Below, in pieces: positions 21,701-33,492 of a stretch of DNA of 64,000 bases. This DNA comes from Eudorina sp. 2006-703-Eu-15. Lineage: Eukaryota; Chlorophyta; Chlorophyceae; Chlamydomonadales; Volvocaceae. Under the pieces are notes generated by a model. It was not told where the DNA came from. It saw only the letters and a program-made list of their open reading frames with translations, and searched no databases. The stretch covers positions 186,001 to 250,000 of the forward strand of contig BDSI01000041.1 of the NCBI GenBank assembly GCA_003117195.1, read 5' to 3'. Made by a program: the position numbers and the translations under genes. Numbering within the stretch: position 1 is the stretch's first letter; every line of letters begins with the position of its first letter.

Positions 21701-22903
21701 GTGATGTCGGGGGTGCGGGAGGCGCTTCGGCGGATCGGCGTGGGGGCCGGTGACCACGTGGTCTTGTGGCGGCACCCGGATGGTCGGGTGGTGATGTCGC
21801 GGCGCAGCGACGCGATGCTGATGCCCGCAGCGGAGGACGACACGGCGCCGGAGGTGAGTATGGAGGAGGAGGTGGAGGTGGCGCCGCCGCGAGGTCGCGG
21901 CAGCATCGGCGGCACCGCCGCCGCCGCGGCCGGGAAGCGCAGTCGGAGCCCTGACACGTGCACCCGCGGCGGCGGCGGCGGAGGCAGCGGCTCCCCGGAG
22001 CTGAGCGACGATAGGAGCGCGGAGGAGGGGGAGCAGGCGTGGCAGACGGGAGAGGCGCCAAGGAGGCAGTTCCAGCCGCGGCGGGGCGAGCCCGCGGACG
22101 CGGCGAGGGCTGAAGACGGTGACGGGGTGGCCGCAGCCAGCGAGCCGGGCGCGCAGCGGGTAACCCGCAGCGGCAGCGGAGCCGCCGGGGATGAGTGTGC
22201 GCGCGAGGGAGTGCCCCGCCAGGTCCCACTCCCACAGTCCCAGCACCCGAGCCGGCGGCACCCGCACCTCCACCCGGAAGGGGACCCCCTCAGCCCACCC
22301 GCCAAAGACCCAATGCTTCTGGGCGAAGAACAGCCCCTGGACGTGTTTGCGCAGTCCGCGGCCTGGGTGGCTCCGCGGCGTCCGCCCGCCGCTACGAAAC
22401 CGACAGCTGCTCCGCCGCGGCCGCTGGCGCCGCCGCCGCCGCCGCCGGCACCGCGGCCGTTTGGTGATGGCGCCGCGGTTCCGCCGCCGTACGTACGGCA
22501 GGCCGGTGCACCCCTGTCCGTTGACTCAGCGCGGCTGCAGTCGCGAGGCGTTGCGGAGGCTGCGATGCAGCGTCTGGAGCGCCTGGCCTCGTCGCAGGAG
22601 GAGCAGCCGATGGGGGGCGGCGGCGGCGGCGGCTACCGCGCGTTGTACTGCGGATATGGCGAGGGTGCGGACGGCGTCACGGCTGGCCAGGGTGGCATCG
22701 AGGTTCCCGTGGGACGCCTCGTGTTCTTGGATGGCCGCGGAAGTGCCAGCGTCGTCGTAGGCGCGGCAGCAGGCCGAGCCGCAGCCGCCGCGCCGCCCGA
22801 GCCGGTGCCGCCGGCAGCGGATGTGGCCGTCGAGGGCGAGTACGACATGGGGTACTACAGCGGCTATCAGGACGGCTACGCGGACGGTTACGAGGACGTG
22901 TAA
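18703..22903 (+). CDS. Large nuclear-type protein with two tandem B3-like DNA-binding regions
   Basis: Proposed exons: 18703-20784, a 42-nt exon 20827-20868, and 21047-22903 (about 1,326 aa); all phase 0. The N-terminal 690 residues are low complexity with basic clusters (RRQRREPAGLSDFISGQNKR) and an acidic run near the end. After the junction, FAGRVVVQ-IKVSIPAARLLFP and LKGLVKRLGL resemble one plant B3 fold. GLLTLPGTVAERLFPEI, then GLFRRVVMSGVREALRRIGV and GDHVVLWRHPDGRVV, resemble a second. In B3 factors these are the N-arm strand, the helix and the GD.V.F terminal strands. The C-terminus is YYSGYQDGYADGYEDV. The proposed first intron is only 42 bp, which is suspicious; the two large ORFs may be joined differently or be two genes. 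TGTAA overlaps the stop codon. Confidence 0.5.
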
Positions 22904-23486
22904 GTTGCAAAGAGGCATATGTCCTGCGGGGTCTGCCTCCGTTGCGGGATCTCCCTCCGTTAAGTCTCATAGCGCCGTGGTGGGGTTTAACTCGGGTGGG
23001 GGGTACGGGTGGGAGGTACATTCGCATGGCAGCGCAGCGTTGCTTTTTCCTGCAGCTTTACCTCTTGATTACAACAACCTACACTCTATATTTGACGGCT
23101 AAGCTACTTTCACGTTACACATCGACTTTTAGTTTACTTATGGAGCTAGGGCTCCTTGGTACTTAAACAGCCGCCAGCGGGCCGATCAAGGCCTTCAACG
23201 TGGACGTCGTCGCATCGTTGGAGGTCCTGGTACAGTTTATTCTTCACCGGACCTCTGCTCTGTCAGCAGCAGCAGCGCAGCCTGGATTTGTCCACCAGTT
23301 TCCTACATTCCCTCCGTTGACCCCCTTCCGAGGGTTCCTCGCGGGCGATACCCCGGAAGCTGCTGTTGGGACATGCGGGTTCGTCGAGCACAGCCCATGA
23401 GCCCACCGCAGCAATCACGGCAGCGCCCCTTGGGGCTTGTGCTGCACGGCTGGCCTCACGTCTAGGCCCCGGGCGGTGACCACTGT
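22904..23486. other. Intergenic
   Basis: Contains the 3' end of the preceding gene and possibly the 5' exon of the next. A good 3' splice site (CCGCCTGCCAG) ends at 23546, so the next gene may have an unmapped upstream exon here. Confidence 0.35.
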
Positions 23487-25292
23487 ATGGTGCGTTGCCC
23501 AACTGTCCCCCTGTCGCGCTGGTCCCCTTCTGTTCCGCCTGCCAGGTGTGAGGACATGGACGGTGTGGAGGTCAGCAGCCTGGCCCCCGGCACCCTGGCC
23601 GGCACCCTGGGGGCGCTACACAACAGCCGGCAGGTCTCCGCCCCGCGACAGTCGCTGTCCAGGTCCCTTGACGGGGCGACCCTGGACCCAGCTCGCGGCT
23701 GGGGCCATGAAGGCGCCCGCGCTGGGACGGTCACGGGCGGCCACAGCCGCCGTGTCGGCAGCGCAGAGGCGCTGCTGTCACTGCAGGACCAGCAGCAGCA
23801 GCAGCAGCAGCGGGGAGCGCGGCGGCAGCCCAGCCCTGGCGGTGGTGGGGCGATGTCCGGACGTGACCATATCGCCGCACAGCTGTTGGACCTCGTCAAC
23901 GGGTCGGCCGCCAGCGACGGCGACGCTGCGTGGCCAGCGATACGGATCGTGCAGCTGCCGAGCGGGCGCCCGCGGCCCAGGCAGGGTGCGCTGCCGGAAA
24001 GCGTCGTCTGCGTGACTGGGCCCAGGTCACCCCACCACCCGCCAACCCCGTCCCTGGAGCAACCGCGGCTGATGCAGCAGCAAGTTCAGGCGCACGAGCG
24101 GGTGGTTCAGCAGCGGCTGGAGCACGAGCGGGTGGTCCAGCAGCGACTGGAGCACGCGCGGGTGGTCCAGCAGCGACTGGAGCAGCGGATGCAGCCGCCG
24201 CAGCCGCAGCAGCAGCGGCGGGTGCAAGGGCCGCAGCGGGAGTGCTACCCGACGGCGCAACTGGACCCGGGCACAGCTGACGCGTTGACCGTCCAAGCCG
24301 AGGACCACCTTGGGGAGTGGACGGCCCTGCCCGGGGGAAGGCCCAATCGCCCGCGGTGGCTGGCGTCGGACGTCGACGACGTGGGTACATCGCCCGGCGC
24401 CGCACAGGTGCCTGAGGTGTCGGAGCCGACCGTGGCGCGGAGCAGCGCGGACCCGCGAGCCGGTTGGCCGACCTGTGGGTCGGCTGCCACCAGCGGGGAG
24501 GCGCCTGCTGCTCGGCCAGCCCGGATGCCGCCGCTGACGCTGTCGCATCCAGTGGCAGGGGAGGCAGCGCGGGGGACTGGAGGCGGCGTAGTGCATGACC
24601 CGCTGGCGGTGCTGGAGCGGTTGGTGCAGCAAATTGCGGTCCGGCAAGGTCGGCCGCAGTCGGGCGTCGGTGCGGGGGCCGCGCCCGCGCCCGCGCCGCC
24701 TCGAAGCTGGGCCGCGGTGCCGCTGCCGCTGGTGGAGGCAGGACAGCGGTCAGCTTCCCTTCAGGGCCTCCAGGGGGCGCAGCTGGGACACAGCAGCCAG
24801 CCGCCGCTGAGGCAGCGGCCTCAGACCGGGCAGCAGCAGCAGCCGCAGCAGGCGCCCTCGCAGGCGGGCACCATCTCGCCGGTCGTGGCGGCCCGGATGC
24901 CCTCTTACATCGTCGCTGACCCGCGGGCGGACCGTTACGAGGTGGAGGCGGGCGCGGACTGGGCGGCAGGGGGCGGCGCGAGCCGATCTGTGCGGGTGCG
25001 TCCGGAGCTCAGCCCCGGGGCGGGACGAGGCGCCGCGCACCTGGTGCGCCTGCTGCGCCCGGCCGATGTAGCGCAGTGGCGGGCCGGGCCGCAGCCGCGG
25101 GCGACGGCGGAGGGAGCGGGCGCGCGTGTCGATGACGCGGGGCAGGAGCTGATTTCCATTCGGCCGTCCCGGGGCCCGTTGGGCGGGATCCGTTTGGGCT
25201 GGGGTTTGAGGGTGGTGGGGCCGGAGGGGGCTGTGGGGGACGACGGGGCGCAGCAAGCACCGACCCGCACCGATGTGGAGGGCTGGTGGTGA
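23487..25292 (+). CDS. Gln/Pro/Arg-rich low-complexity protein, function unknown
   Basis: An open frame of up to 601 codons ends at TGA 25292. The real 5' end may be the splice site before 23547 (MDGVEVSSLAPGTLAG follows). No domain is recognised. Visible features are a poly-Gln run (DQQQQQQQ), a 10-residue repeat ERVVQQRLEH in about three copies that could form a short coiled coil, a conserved-looking segment DPLAVLERLVQQIAVRQG, and a C-terminal half poor in homopolymers (MPSYIVADPRADRYEVEAG; HLVRLLRPADVAQWRAG). Such Gln-rich proteins in volvocine algae are often nuclear, but that is inference. The frame length and third-position G+C bias support coding. Confidence 0.55.
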   Translation: MVRCPTVPLSRWSPSVPPARCEDMDGVEVSSLAPGTLAGTLGALHNSRQVSAPRQSLSRSLDGATLDPARGWGHEGARAGTVTGGHSRRVGSAEALLSLQDQQQQQQQRGARRQPSPGGGGAMSGRDHIAAQLLDLVNGSAASDGDAAWPAIRIVQLPSGRPRPRQGALPESVVCVTGPRSPHHPPTPSLEQPRLMQQQVQAHERVVQQRLEHERVVQQRLEHARVVQQRLEQRMQPPQPQQQRRVQGPQRECYPTAQLDPGTADALTVQAEDHLGEWTALPGGRPNRPRWLASDVDDVGTSPGAAQVPEVSEPTVARSSADPRAGWPTCGSAATSGEAPAARPARMPPLTLSHPVAGEAARGTGGGVVHDPLAVLERLVQQIAVRQGRPQSGVGAGAAPAPAPPRSWAAVPLPLVEAGQRSASLQGLQGAQLGHSSQPPLRQRPQTGQQQQPQQAPSQAGTISPVVAARMPSYIVADPRADRYEVEAGADWAAGGGASRSVRVRPELSPGAGRGAAHLVRLLRPADVAQWRAGPQPRATAEGAGARVDDAGQELISIRPSRGPLGGIRLGWGLRVVGPEGAVGDDGAQQAPTRTDVEGWW

Positions 25293-27679
25293 AGGGAAAA
25301 CCGGCGGTGCGCGAGACGGTTATTTTTCGCGCCAGGCAAAGTTACGTCGTGGTTATACTAAATTGTATACTCTTTCATTGGAACTGTTGTGGAGGGCATG
25401 TGGTGTGCATGTTTGACGAGAGTATCCGCCGGGTGTTGGACCAGTCTGCCATTCTCTACGTCTGTAATGCCCTACCGCTCGTGTTGATGGGGTGGGTTGG
25501 GGGTTAAGAAGAAGCAGTGGGGGTGGGGGTGGGGTTGCGAGTGTGGGTGTAAGCGCGGCGGGGCGTTCGCGCTTGGTGGCGTGGTGCGGGCGGTGACCGG
25601 GGGCGGTGACCGGGGCGGGGGCGGGGGCGGGGGCGCACAGGTGCGGATGCCCACCCGGGCCACCTCGACCACGACTTGGTCTCCACTTTCCACGGCCCGC
25701 GCATGGAACGCGCTGCGTGTCCACTCACTCGCGCGCAAGGAGCACCACCTCACCTGCTGCACCTCACCTGCACCCCACCCCACCTCCGGCAGCATGTCCA
25801 GCATTGCGTGTGGACGCCGGAGGATGAGACAGCATGGCGGATCTGGATCCGGAGCCGTGTTTCCCGTTACCCATCTCTCGGGTTTTCCCTGGGGGCATAC
25901 CTGTAGGGGCCTTCTGTATCGCCCAGCCAAGGCAGGCCTTGTGGGTGGGTGGCCTTGCGCGCGTCATCGCTGCGGCGGCTGTCACGTCAGCGCCGGCGGG
26001 AGGGTGGGGTCGCTGTTCGCGGTCTTGGCACATCTGCACTACCTGGCAAACCAATGACACTGAAAGAATTTACCCCAGCACTGGCCATCATCCGACGAAC
26101 ACTCCACTGTCACACATCGCGGTGGTGGTGGGTGGAGCATCCCCACCGCACCCCGACCGCATCGCAGACGACCATCATCACCATCACCACCATCATCACG
26201 ATGTCGTACCGCACGCATCTGGAAGGGCGGGGCCAGAGCGGGGAAAGGCGCGCGTGGGTAGGGAGGGGCACGGGTGGGTTCAACGTCCCGGGGGGGGGGG
26301 CCCGGCGGGGGAGCTCGGGCTGGCGGGTCCTGTCAGCTGGCCTGTGGGCTGTGGCATATGTCATCGTGACGGGCGGAGCAGGACGCTCCAGACGGATGCC
26401 GAAGGGGAGAGGGCGCTGCGGATCGGAAAGAGGCGGAGCATCGATTGTCGTACGTTTGCCGTACGCGTGCTCCACGTGTGTGTGTATGTGCCGCGGGTAC
26501 GGTCACCCGTCGGCGGAGGAGCGCACGTGTTGTTGGAAGGAGGATTGACGGGGGTCACGGGACGTGGCCGCGATAACTCATTTCACTTGACGGGGACTGG
26601 GCTGGAGACTGGTGGCGGCAACAGTGGCCGCCGGGGCGGGGCGCGCATGTGTCGTGCATACGTACAGAAAGGCGCGGCGGGGGGATGCGGGGTTGGTGCT
26701 TGGTGGGGGCTGAAGAAACGAAGGTGCATGTCGTGCATGCATGCGGTGCGCTGCCGAGCAGGTCGCAGTGGCGCCGCATCGGAGTTCAGCCATGCGCTGC
26801 TCCCTTGTCGGGTGGGTGGGTGGGTGGGCTGTGAGAGGAGTGCATCCCATCTCGTGCAGCACAGCGCGCGAAGGGACGCGACGCAGCACAGGCCCCCGGC
26901 ACGTCCGCTGCTGTCGTGTCACCTGGCGTACGACTATTTATCACTTGTTAGTCACTCTCGTCCGCACTCATCGAGGCTTGCTTGTACCGTATGTTGTGCC
27001 CATAACACTTTATTTGCATGGTCTGGGGCCACTTGAGCAATTGAAGATTACTTATGATGGGGGCGTTCTTCCGGTGACGGGTTCAGCGGGTCCCTGCACG
27101 GGGCGGCCCCAACGACCGCCACCCGGCTGTCCGTCCCCAGAGCGGTGTACGAGGATAAGGCGGCTGCACGTGTACAGGTTGAAAGGGGTTACTTGACCTA
27201 GGGCGCATGTGCTCGAACTGCTGGGACGTTTGATGGTGCCGTCAGTCATGCGGCCCATCGAACTGCAGGCTGCTGCGGGTCCGCAACCCCGTCGGTTGAA
27301 GTGATTTCCGCCTGTATGTGTTGATACATGGACATCGACTCAGTGTCAACAATGGTGTGCGTCGGCGAACGCGCTACGATGATTACGCCTTACTGTACGT
27401 ACGCGCGTACGTTTATTGTGATGTTTCATGTTCGGCCGCTGCTATACCGTGCCGTACGGGCAGGTCATGATTCCCTTCATGTTGCTTCCCTGGAACAGAC
27501 GACCTGAATACGGCCCTTGCGGTTTGCCTGCTTTGCATGTCTTAATTACGAAATAATATCGAGCATACGTGTGGACCTCTGATGTTGACTTGGCATCTGC
27601 TTGCGAAGCTTTGACCGAACATTATAAGCGTGCGAATGGATTGTTTATTACTTCAACTGTAAAGTAGGCAACGGAATCA
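25293..27679. other. Intergenic
   Basis: Long frames here (for example 25834-27036) read through G-rich and CAT-repeat sequence and lack recognisable protein content. I see no exon. (GGGGGC)n-like runs occur at 25610-25640 and a (CATCAC)n tract at about 26170-26205. Confidence 0.4.
25463..25467 (+). promoter_or_regulatory. Candidate poly(A) signal
   Basis: TGTAA lies about 170 nt after the stop codon of the Gln-rich protein. Confidence 0.45.
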
Positions 27680-27922
27680 ATGTTCTGCCCTTACGTTGAC
27701 GTAACGGAAGGCATGGAAGTGCGTGACCAACAGCCCTTCCGCGCGGGCGACAAGAGGCCCATTTTCTCCGTAAACAACTTATCCGAAGATAGGATTTTTA
27801 AAAAAACAAAGGAGCAGTCGGCACTCGCTCTGACCGCTGCTGCGGCGGCAACCGCGGCGCCTTCAAGAATGAAGCGCGCATTGGAAGAAGCTATGCCACG
27901 TGATGAATTCGGAGCCCCGACG
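27680..27922 (+). CDS. First exon of an unknown gene
   Basis: ATG 27680 opens an 81-codon exon ending at a GTAAGC donor in phase 0. It reads MFCPYVDVTEGMEVRDQQPF, has a KRPIFS...FKKTKEQ basic stretch, and ends EEAMPRDEFGAPT. Its composition differs from the noncoding DNA around it. It may be the start of the gene whose last exon ends at 33492, but intermediate exons could not be chained with certainty. Confidence 0.45.
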
Positions 27923-28244
27923 GTAAGCCATATAGGCGCGTGAAGGACTTGATTTGAAAGATGCGTTTTGGCGGGAGCGGCCTCTTCTGCGCGACCGAAC
28001 TACGCCTTATGCGAAGTTCCCCTGCTTGGCGCCTATGTGACTTATATGTTGCGCTTGCTTCAGTTCGGTGAGCCCATAAACACCCCTCGACGTGCCCAAC
28101 ACACAGCACGTCGGGAAGCACTAGTTACCGACCAGCTGCATTGCTGCCAGCAGTACAGCCCCCGGTGTCCCGTAACGAACCGAGGGCCTTGTGACGGCTT
28201 GGGGACAGAGCACTCATGCACTTCGACTCCTCTCGACCCCACAG

Positions 28245-30960
28245 TGCTGGACCTCCTCAACACAAACAGGCAATCAAGGGGTGCATCACCGACGGGGTTG
28301 CGTGTGACAGATTAAGACCCAAACCAAATCATGCGTTGCAAGGCTATGATAACCTAGGTTGCGCGGGCGAGTGTGTGCGGGGCCAGTATGTGCGGCACCG
28401 CCAGCACCTCCCGCATCCTCTCAGGAAAAACCCGGGGTGAAGCAGCAGTGCTATGAACTGGTACGCCCCGTCGAAACGCACAAGGGGATCGATACACCCC
28501 TAGAGACGACACATACATACATGCAGGGTATCTCCTGTAGGTGTCAGGCATCCCTCCAAGCTCAAAACCCACATGTGCATAAGACGCACTCTCCCTCGCG
28601 CGCGCGTACGGGCGCGCGCTCGTTGCCCTGGCCGTCCCAGCTGCGGTATCGCCTGCATACGGGGAGGCCATCCAGGGGAGCTCAGCCGGCCATGTCGGGA
28701 CGGGAGGGGCGCACAGGTACTTGTAGTGTCAGCAGCCCGAGCGCGGCGCGGCGCCCGACATGTACCCCCCGCCCCCGGGTTGCCCGTCTGCCCCCTCCCC
28801 CCTCCCCGTCCAGGTCGGACATGCAGCCGCCGACACGGCGACCCGGGACGCCCCCGGCGGCAACCCAGGTCGGGCCGGCGGAAATCGCGTGCTGCAGTCC
28901 TCGGAGCTAGAGAACAGCGTCGTGAGCATCTCAGCGGCCCTCCGGCGAGTGGCGGACCGGACCGGGTCGGGTCGGGTGCTGGGGCCCGTGGGTCGACTGC
29001 TGCGGGGTAACGGCGGGAGGGGCATCGTGGCCCCTGGGGGTTATGGGCTTGCATGGCCCCCCGCATGGCCCCCCGCATAGCCCCCCGCATGGCCCCCCGC
29101 ATGTAAGTCACCTGCTGACCCAGCGGCTCCTGACATCCGACTGCGAAGGCAGGAGATGGGGTTCAGCGGCGGTCGTCCCACCCGACACGACCCGCACGAT
29201 GGAATCCCGATCGGTCCGGAGCTCAGGGTGCTGGGCACCGCTGGCTCCAAGCCCCTGGGCCCCCCAGGAGCTCCCGCCTGGGCAATAAACCTCGGGAGCG
29301 ACCCCCTCCCCCTCCCCGAGTGTGCCCCCCTGCTCGTACTCTCAGTCGTACTGCCACTCGCATCCGGGTGCTCGTACACGCAACAGGTGGCGCACCCCCG
29401 TGAAGCCCCACAAGCTACCCCGTCTGCAAGGCCCCTCGCGCCTGCCGTACCCAACTGCCGTACGCGGTGTTGTGGACGTGGGGGCTGACGTTGACATCAA
29501 CGACGAAGATGATCAGAAGCAGCGGCTGGCGGGGCCCACGAATTGCAACCAGCAGCCGCACCGCGAGGAGGTACGTACGGCAGCCGTATGTGTTTAGAAA
29601 AGGAACCCGCCCGTGTGTGTTTTTTGAGGGGGGGAGGGCCGCGAAGCGGCGACCGGCGGCGGTTGATGCCTGCCTTCCTGATGCCACCTCACCTGACGCG
29701 GTCGACTGACGCCGACGTCCTGCAGGCAGCGGGCGCCCACACGCGGTCCGCAGCCGCGGCGGTCGCCCCGCCGCACCAGCCCGAGTGGGGTCAGCTCTTC
29801 CGCGCCCTGACGATCGGCGGCTCGGGGCTCGGCAGCCGGCGGACGGACCCGGTGTGGGCGGCCGCCACCAGCAACAGGTCGGGGACCAACCACCATCGAG
29901 CCGCCGCCGCCGCCGCCGTCGTGGGAGCCGCAGCAGGTAAGAGTGGCGGCGCGGGGCGGGGCAGGCAGGCAGGCCAGGGGGGGCAGGCAGGGCCGTCAAG
30001 GACCCTCCCTAGGGGTCAGATAGCGATTGCGCCGCCTTTGACGATTAGTGGAGGTGTAGACGAATTGACAGACGGATGGAAACGACAGGCAAGCAAGTCA
30101 GACATAGAAACCGACGGGACAGACGGACAGGCAAGCAAGCAAACGGACAGATGGTAGCATTAAGGAATCATGGACGATGGTCCAGTCGTTGGTCGACCGG
30201 AGTGCCGCGAGAAATCAGGCGTGTCAGGAGCGCCTCTGGGAAGCACACCTGACTGCAAGGCGTAGCACAGACAACAGTGAACCGCTGACCGAGGGGAGTG
30301 AGAGAGGCACGAAAGGAAAGCAGTTTACCCCACCCCACCCCTGAGCAGAGCAGAGCAGAGCAAGCGTGCAGAGCCTGTGGGGCAGCGCCAGCACGGTGGC
30401 TCTGCTCGGGGCGGCGGGACCCAGTGATGTACACGAGGCGGCCCTCTGCCCCGTAGAGCAGACCCACGACGGAACGGCAGAGCCGGCTTGGCTGTCCTGT
30501 ACCCTCGGCGGAGCGAAGGCGCCCCTCCTCCTCCCCTGGATTCCCGCTGCCGGCAATGTGTCTGTGCGCGCAATCATAATCCGACACGACACCAGGAGTC
30601 CGACGCGCGCCTCGCTGCCGCCCTGTCGCCGCAGGCGCGGACCCGCGGACCCCGCTGAGCGACCAGGCCGTACACCCGCGGCTCTTAACCCGCGGTATCG
30701 CGCACCCGTCCACCGCAACTACCACACCCGCCACAGCCACCACAACCACCTCCATCGCTGCCGCCGTCGGGACCGCCCCTGGACCAATGGACTGCGAAGA
30801 CGTGGACGCGAGTCCAGTCTGCGTGGTCCCCTGTGGGAGCGATGCGGGCCAGGGGGAGGCCCCGGCTAGGTCCGGCAGCGGCGGGGGCGGTGGTGGCGGA
30901 TTCCTGGCGGGGGAGGCATGGCGGCTGCGGTTGGGTGCCAGCGCCGTGTCGGGCTGCTAG
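28245..30960 (+). other. Candidate internal exons of the same or a second unknown gene
   Basis: Stretches that look coding between good splice sites are: the area after 28244 (VLDLLNTNRQSRGAS), about 28818-29010 (LQSSELENSVVSISAALRRV), 29454-29572 (VVDVGADVDINDEDDQKQRL), 29728-29936 (HQPEWGQLFRALTIGGSGLG), and 30631-30960 (SIAAAVGTAPGPMDCEDVDA). Phases do not all agree, so I give no joined model. No domain is recognised. Confidence 0.35.
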
Positions 30961-32305
30961 GTGCTGCCCTCGGTGGCCCCTGGTTGGTGCGGGTACGGGG
31001 TCGCGGCCGGCGCCGTCGTAGCCGGAGCGCCGAGCGTCAGGGGCGGCATTTGATCGGTTTGATCGAATTTGATGCGATGCGGTGCGTTCGGATCTGGCGG
31101 GCCCGGGAGCCAGTGCGTGCAGGGGGGGGGGCGGTGCGCGGTTGGGTCAACAGGGACGCGATAAGTGCCGTACATGTCGGACGGATGGCACGTGCTCGGG
31201 GCCAGCTTGACAAGCCCCATCTCTGCGCGCTGTCGAATCGAATACCTCCATACTTGCTGTTTCTCATACGTGTTTCTCATAGTCGCAATATCAATGTGAT
31301 CGTCGACTGCAACACCAAGCAGCTGGCCGTCGCAACGTTTGGACGGACTGAGTTTTTGTTACACATAAGACCGTCCTTGGTACCCATTGGGTTTTTGATG
31401 CCTTGACTGCAGCTGACCTGATTGTCTGAGGTGACTGCGACACCATCAAAATACTTTAGTCGGGAAGCCAGCAGCGTGCCGTGCTGAGGCGGCAACCAGT
31501 GACCCAGTGTTGCCCGTACGGTATCGTACGACACAATGCACCTGGCTTGACACAATCGAAAGATGGCGTTGAACGTTGAGCGTTGAACCTTTTACCCTCG
31601 TAACTCGGGAAACGTCCTGACGTGATGGTGTTCTCGTACGTGATTGCCGATGGATGTGTCAATGGTCGAACGTGGGTTGTATGACCCTGGTATGACGTTT
31701 CTCTTTATGATGTTCTGGACAATCCTCGCGTGTTTTTGGTTGCGTTTCGCGATGCACTCCCGGTGACAGAGGTCCCCAGCGCCGGACTGGGTGTGTCTGT
31801 TGGCTGTTTGATCCCAGCGACATCGACTCGTTACTTTATGTCGGCTTGTAAGGATGGTGCACGTTTGGGTTCCGTCACTCCGCGGGGCACCTTTAGAGGG
31901 GTCGACTCCGGGGCTGTGACGGAGAGCGGGGGACGTGCCCACGGCAGTGTGGCCCTCCAGACGCCACCATTGCTGCATCGTCGGCGGCAACCGGTTAGCC
32001 GCCAGTTGGCCCAGGATGCCGCCACAACAGCCGTTACGTGTAACCCTTCCATGACGTCCGCAACCCCGAGGGCCCGCAGCGGGTTGCTGCCCACCTCCGC
32101 AAACTGCTCTTGTCACCATATGGGTATCAGTTACCAAGGCTTGCATGGGTATCAATTACCAAGGCTTTTGTTCAAGCAAGTACGCACGCCAGGCAAAGGA
32201 ATCCAGGGCGCAGTCCCCTGTACCTCACATCATAGGTGTGTGATCGGTGTGTGTGTCCAGTGATGCCAAGTGTTCCTTCCTCTGTCCTCCACCGCCGACC
32301 CGCAG

Positions 32306-33492
32306 GTCTACGTGCCCGGTTCCGGCCACTGCCAGGCGCTCCGAAACCCCGGCCCCCGCCTCGCCTCGCGAGGTCGGGGTCGTGCGCCGACGCTGACCCG
32401 GTCACTGCCGCGCACCCGCCCCGAGGCACGCAGCGGCTGCCTCCCCAGCCGGAGGCACAGCAGCAGCCGCAGCAGCAGCAGCCGCAGCAGCAGCAGCCCG
32501 CCGGCTCCCACCGCCTCCACCTCCAGCACGACCGCCAGCCCCTTCACCCTCCACCACCCCTCCACTGCCACCACACAGACCAACAACAGGAACACGGAGG
32601 ACAACCCCAGCACGGGCCGCCCCGCCCCGCCTCCACCCCCGCGGGACACCGGGCCGGGCAGGAGCCCACGGCCCTCCCGTCCCCGCAGACCCGCACCCGC
32701 CCCTCGTGGCCGGGGGAACAACAGGCGGGGACGTCTGCGGCCGGGAGGGGGCCCTCAGAGCCGCCGCCGCCGGTTGCCCCGGGCCCCGGCGCTGCGGGTC
32801 CCTCGACATCCCTCCTCCTGGCGACTGGAGCGCCCTCAGCCCCCGGGTCGGGGACGGCCCCGGGCGTCGCGAGGTGGGCGGGGCCCAACCGGCCGCCGGA
32901 GGTGGGTCGGGTCCCCGGCTGGTCAGAAGGGGGCGGGGCAGCCGGGGAGGGGCGGGCGAGTGGGTCACCCTCGACGTCCTCCTCGGACGGTGTGTGGGAG
33001 GCGCCAAGCAGCGGTGGCGGCACGGCTGGCGCGGGATGTGCGGCGGCGCAGGGGCAGGCGACGACTCAAGCGCAGCAGGCATGGGCGCCGCCGGCCCTGC
33101 AGCACCATTCTCGGCAAGCGGAACAGCCAAGGCCGTTCAGCTTCAGCGCGCGGCCCGCTGCCCCGGCGCAGCCGACCAGTGGGGCGACGCAGCCGACGCA
33201 GCAGCAGCGGTCGCAGGCGACAGCAGCGCCCGCAGCCAGCCCGGCGCGGGGTGGGGGTCGAGGGCGAGGTGGCGGGCGGGGCGGGGGTCGGGGGGCCCGC
33301 AGCCGGGGGCGCACGGGCCCCAGCAGCAGTCCGGCCGCGGCCGCCCCCTCGCAGCCGGCGGCGCCCACCGTCGCCCCCGCCATGGCCCGCGATGCCAAGT
33401 GCCCCATCTGCGGTGCGCCCGTCCCCCCCCGGATGAGTAACGCGGAGCTGAACGCGCACGTGGATGCCTGCGTGCGCCGTTTCGGGGGCTAG
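32306..33492 (+). CDS. Last exon of a protein with an RGG box and a C-terminal UBZ4-like zinc finger
   Basis: The exon follows a CCGCAG acceptor and ends at TAG 33492, encoding about 395 residues. Most of it is Gln/Pro/Ser/Gly low complexity, including QQPQQQQPQQQQPAG. Near the end comes GGGRGRGGGRGGGRGARSRG, an RGG-type RNA-binding or methylation region. The last 33 residues contain CPICGAPVPPRMSNAELNAH followed by VDAC: a C-x2-C-x15-H-x3-C finger. This resembles the RAD18-type UBZ4 ubiquitin-binding finger, whose usual C-to-H spacing is about 11, so this loop is slightly longer. UBZ4 proteins mostly act in DNA-damage tolerance. The role of this protein is unknown; upstream exons are uncertain. 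Confidence 0.6.

Noticed and set aside
20063..22273. Minus-strand 736-codon ORF
   Set aside because: It overlaps the B3-like gene, is Arg/Pro/His-rich as expected for the opposite strand of G+C-biased coding DNA, and has no recognisable content.
25834..27036. Plus-strand 400-codon ORF
   Set aside because: Composition follows local G-runs and CAT repeats, with no domain or supporting splice structure.
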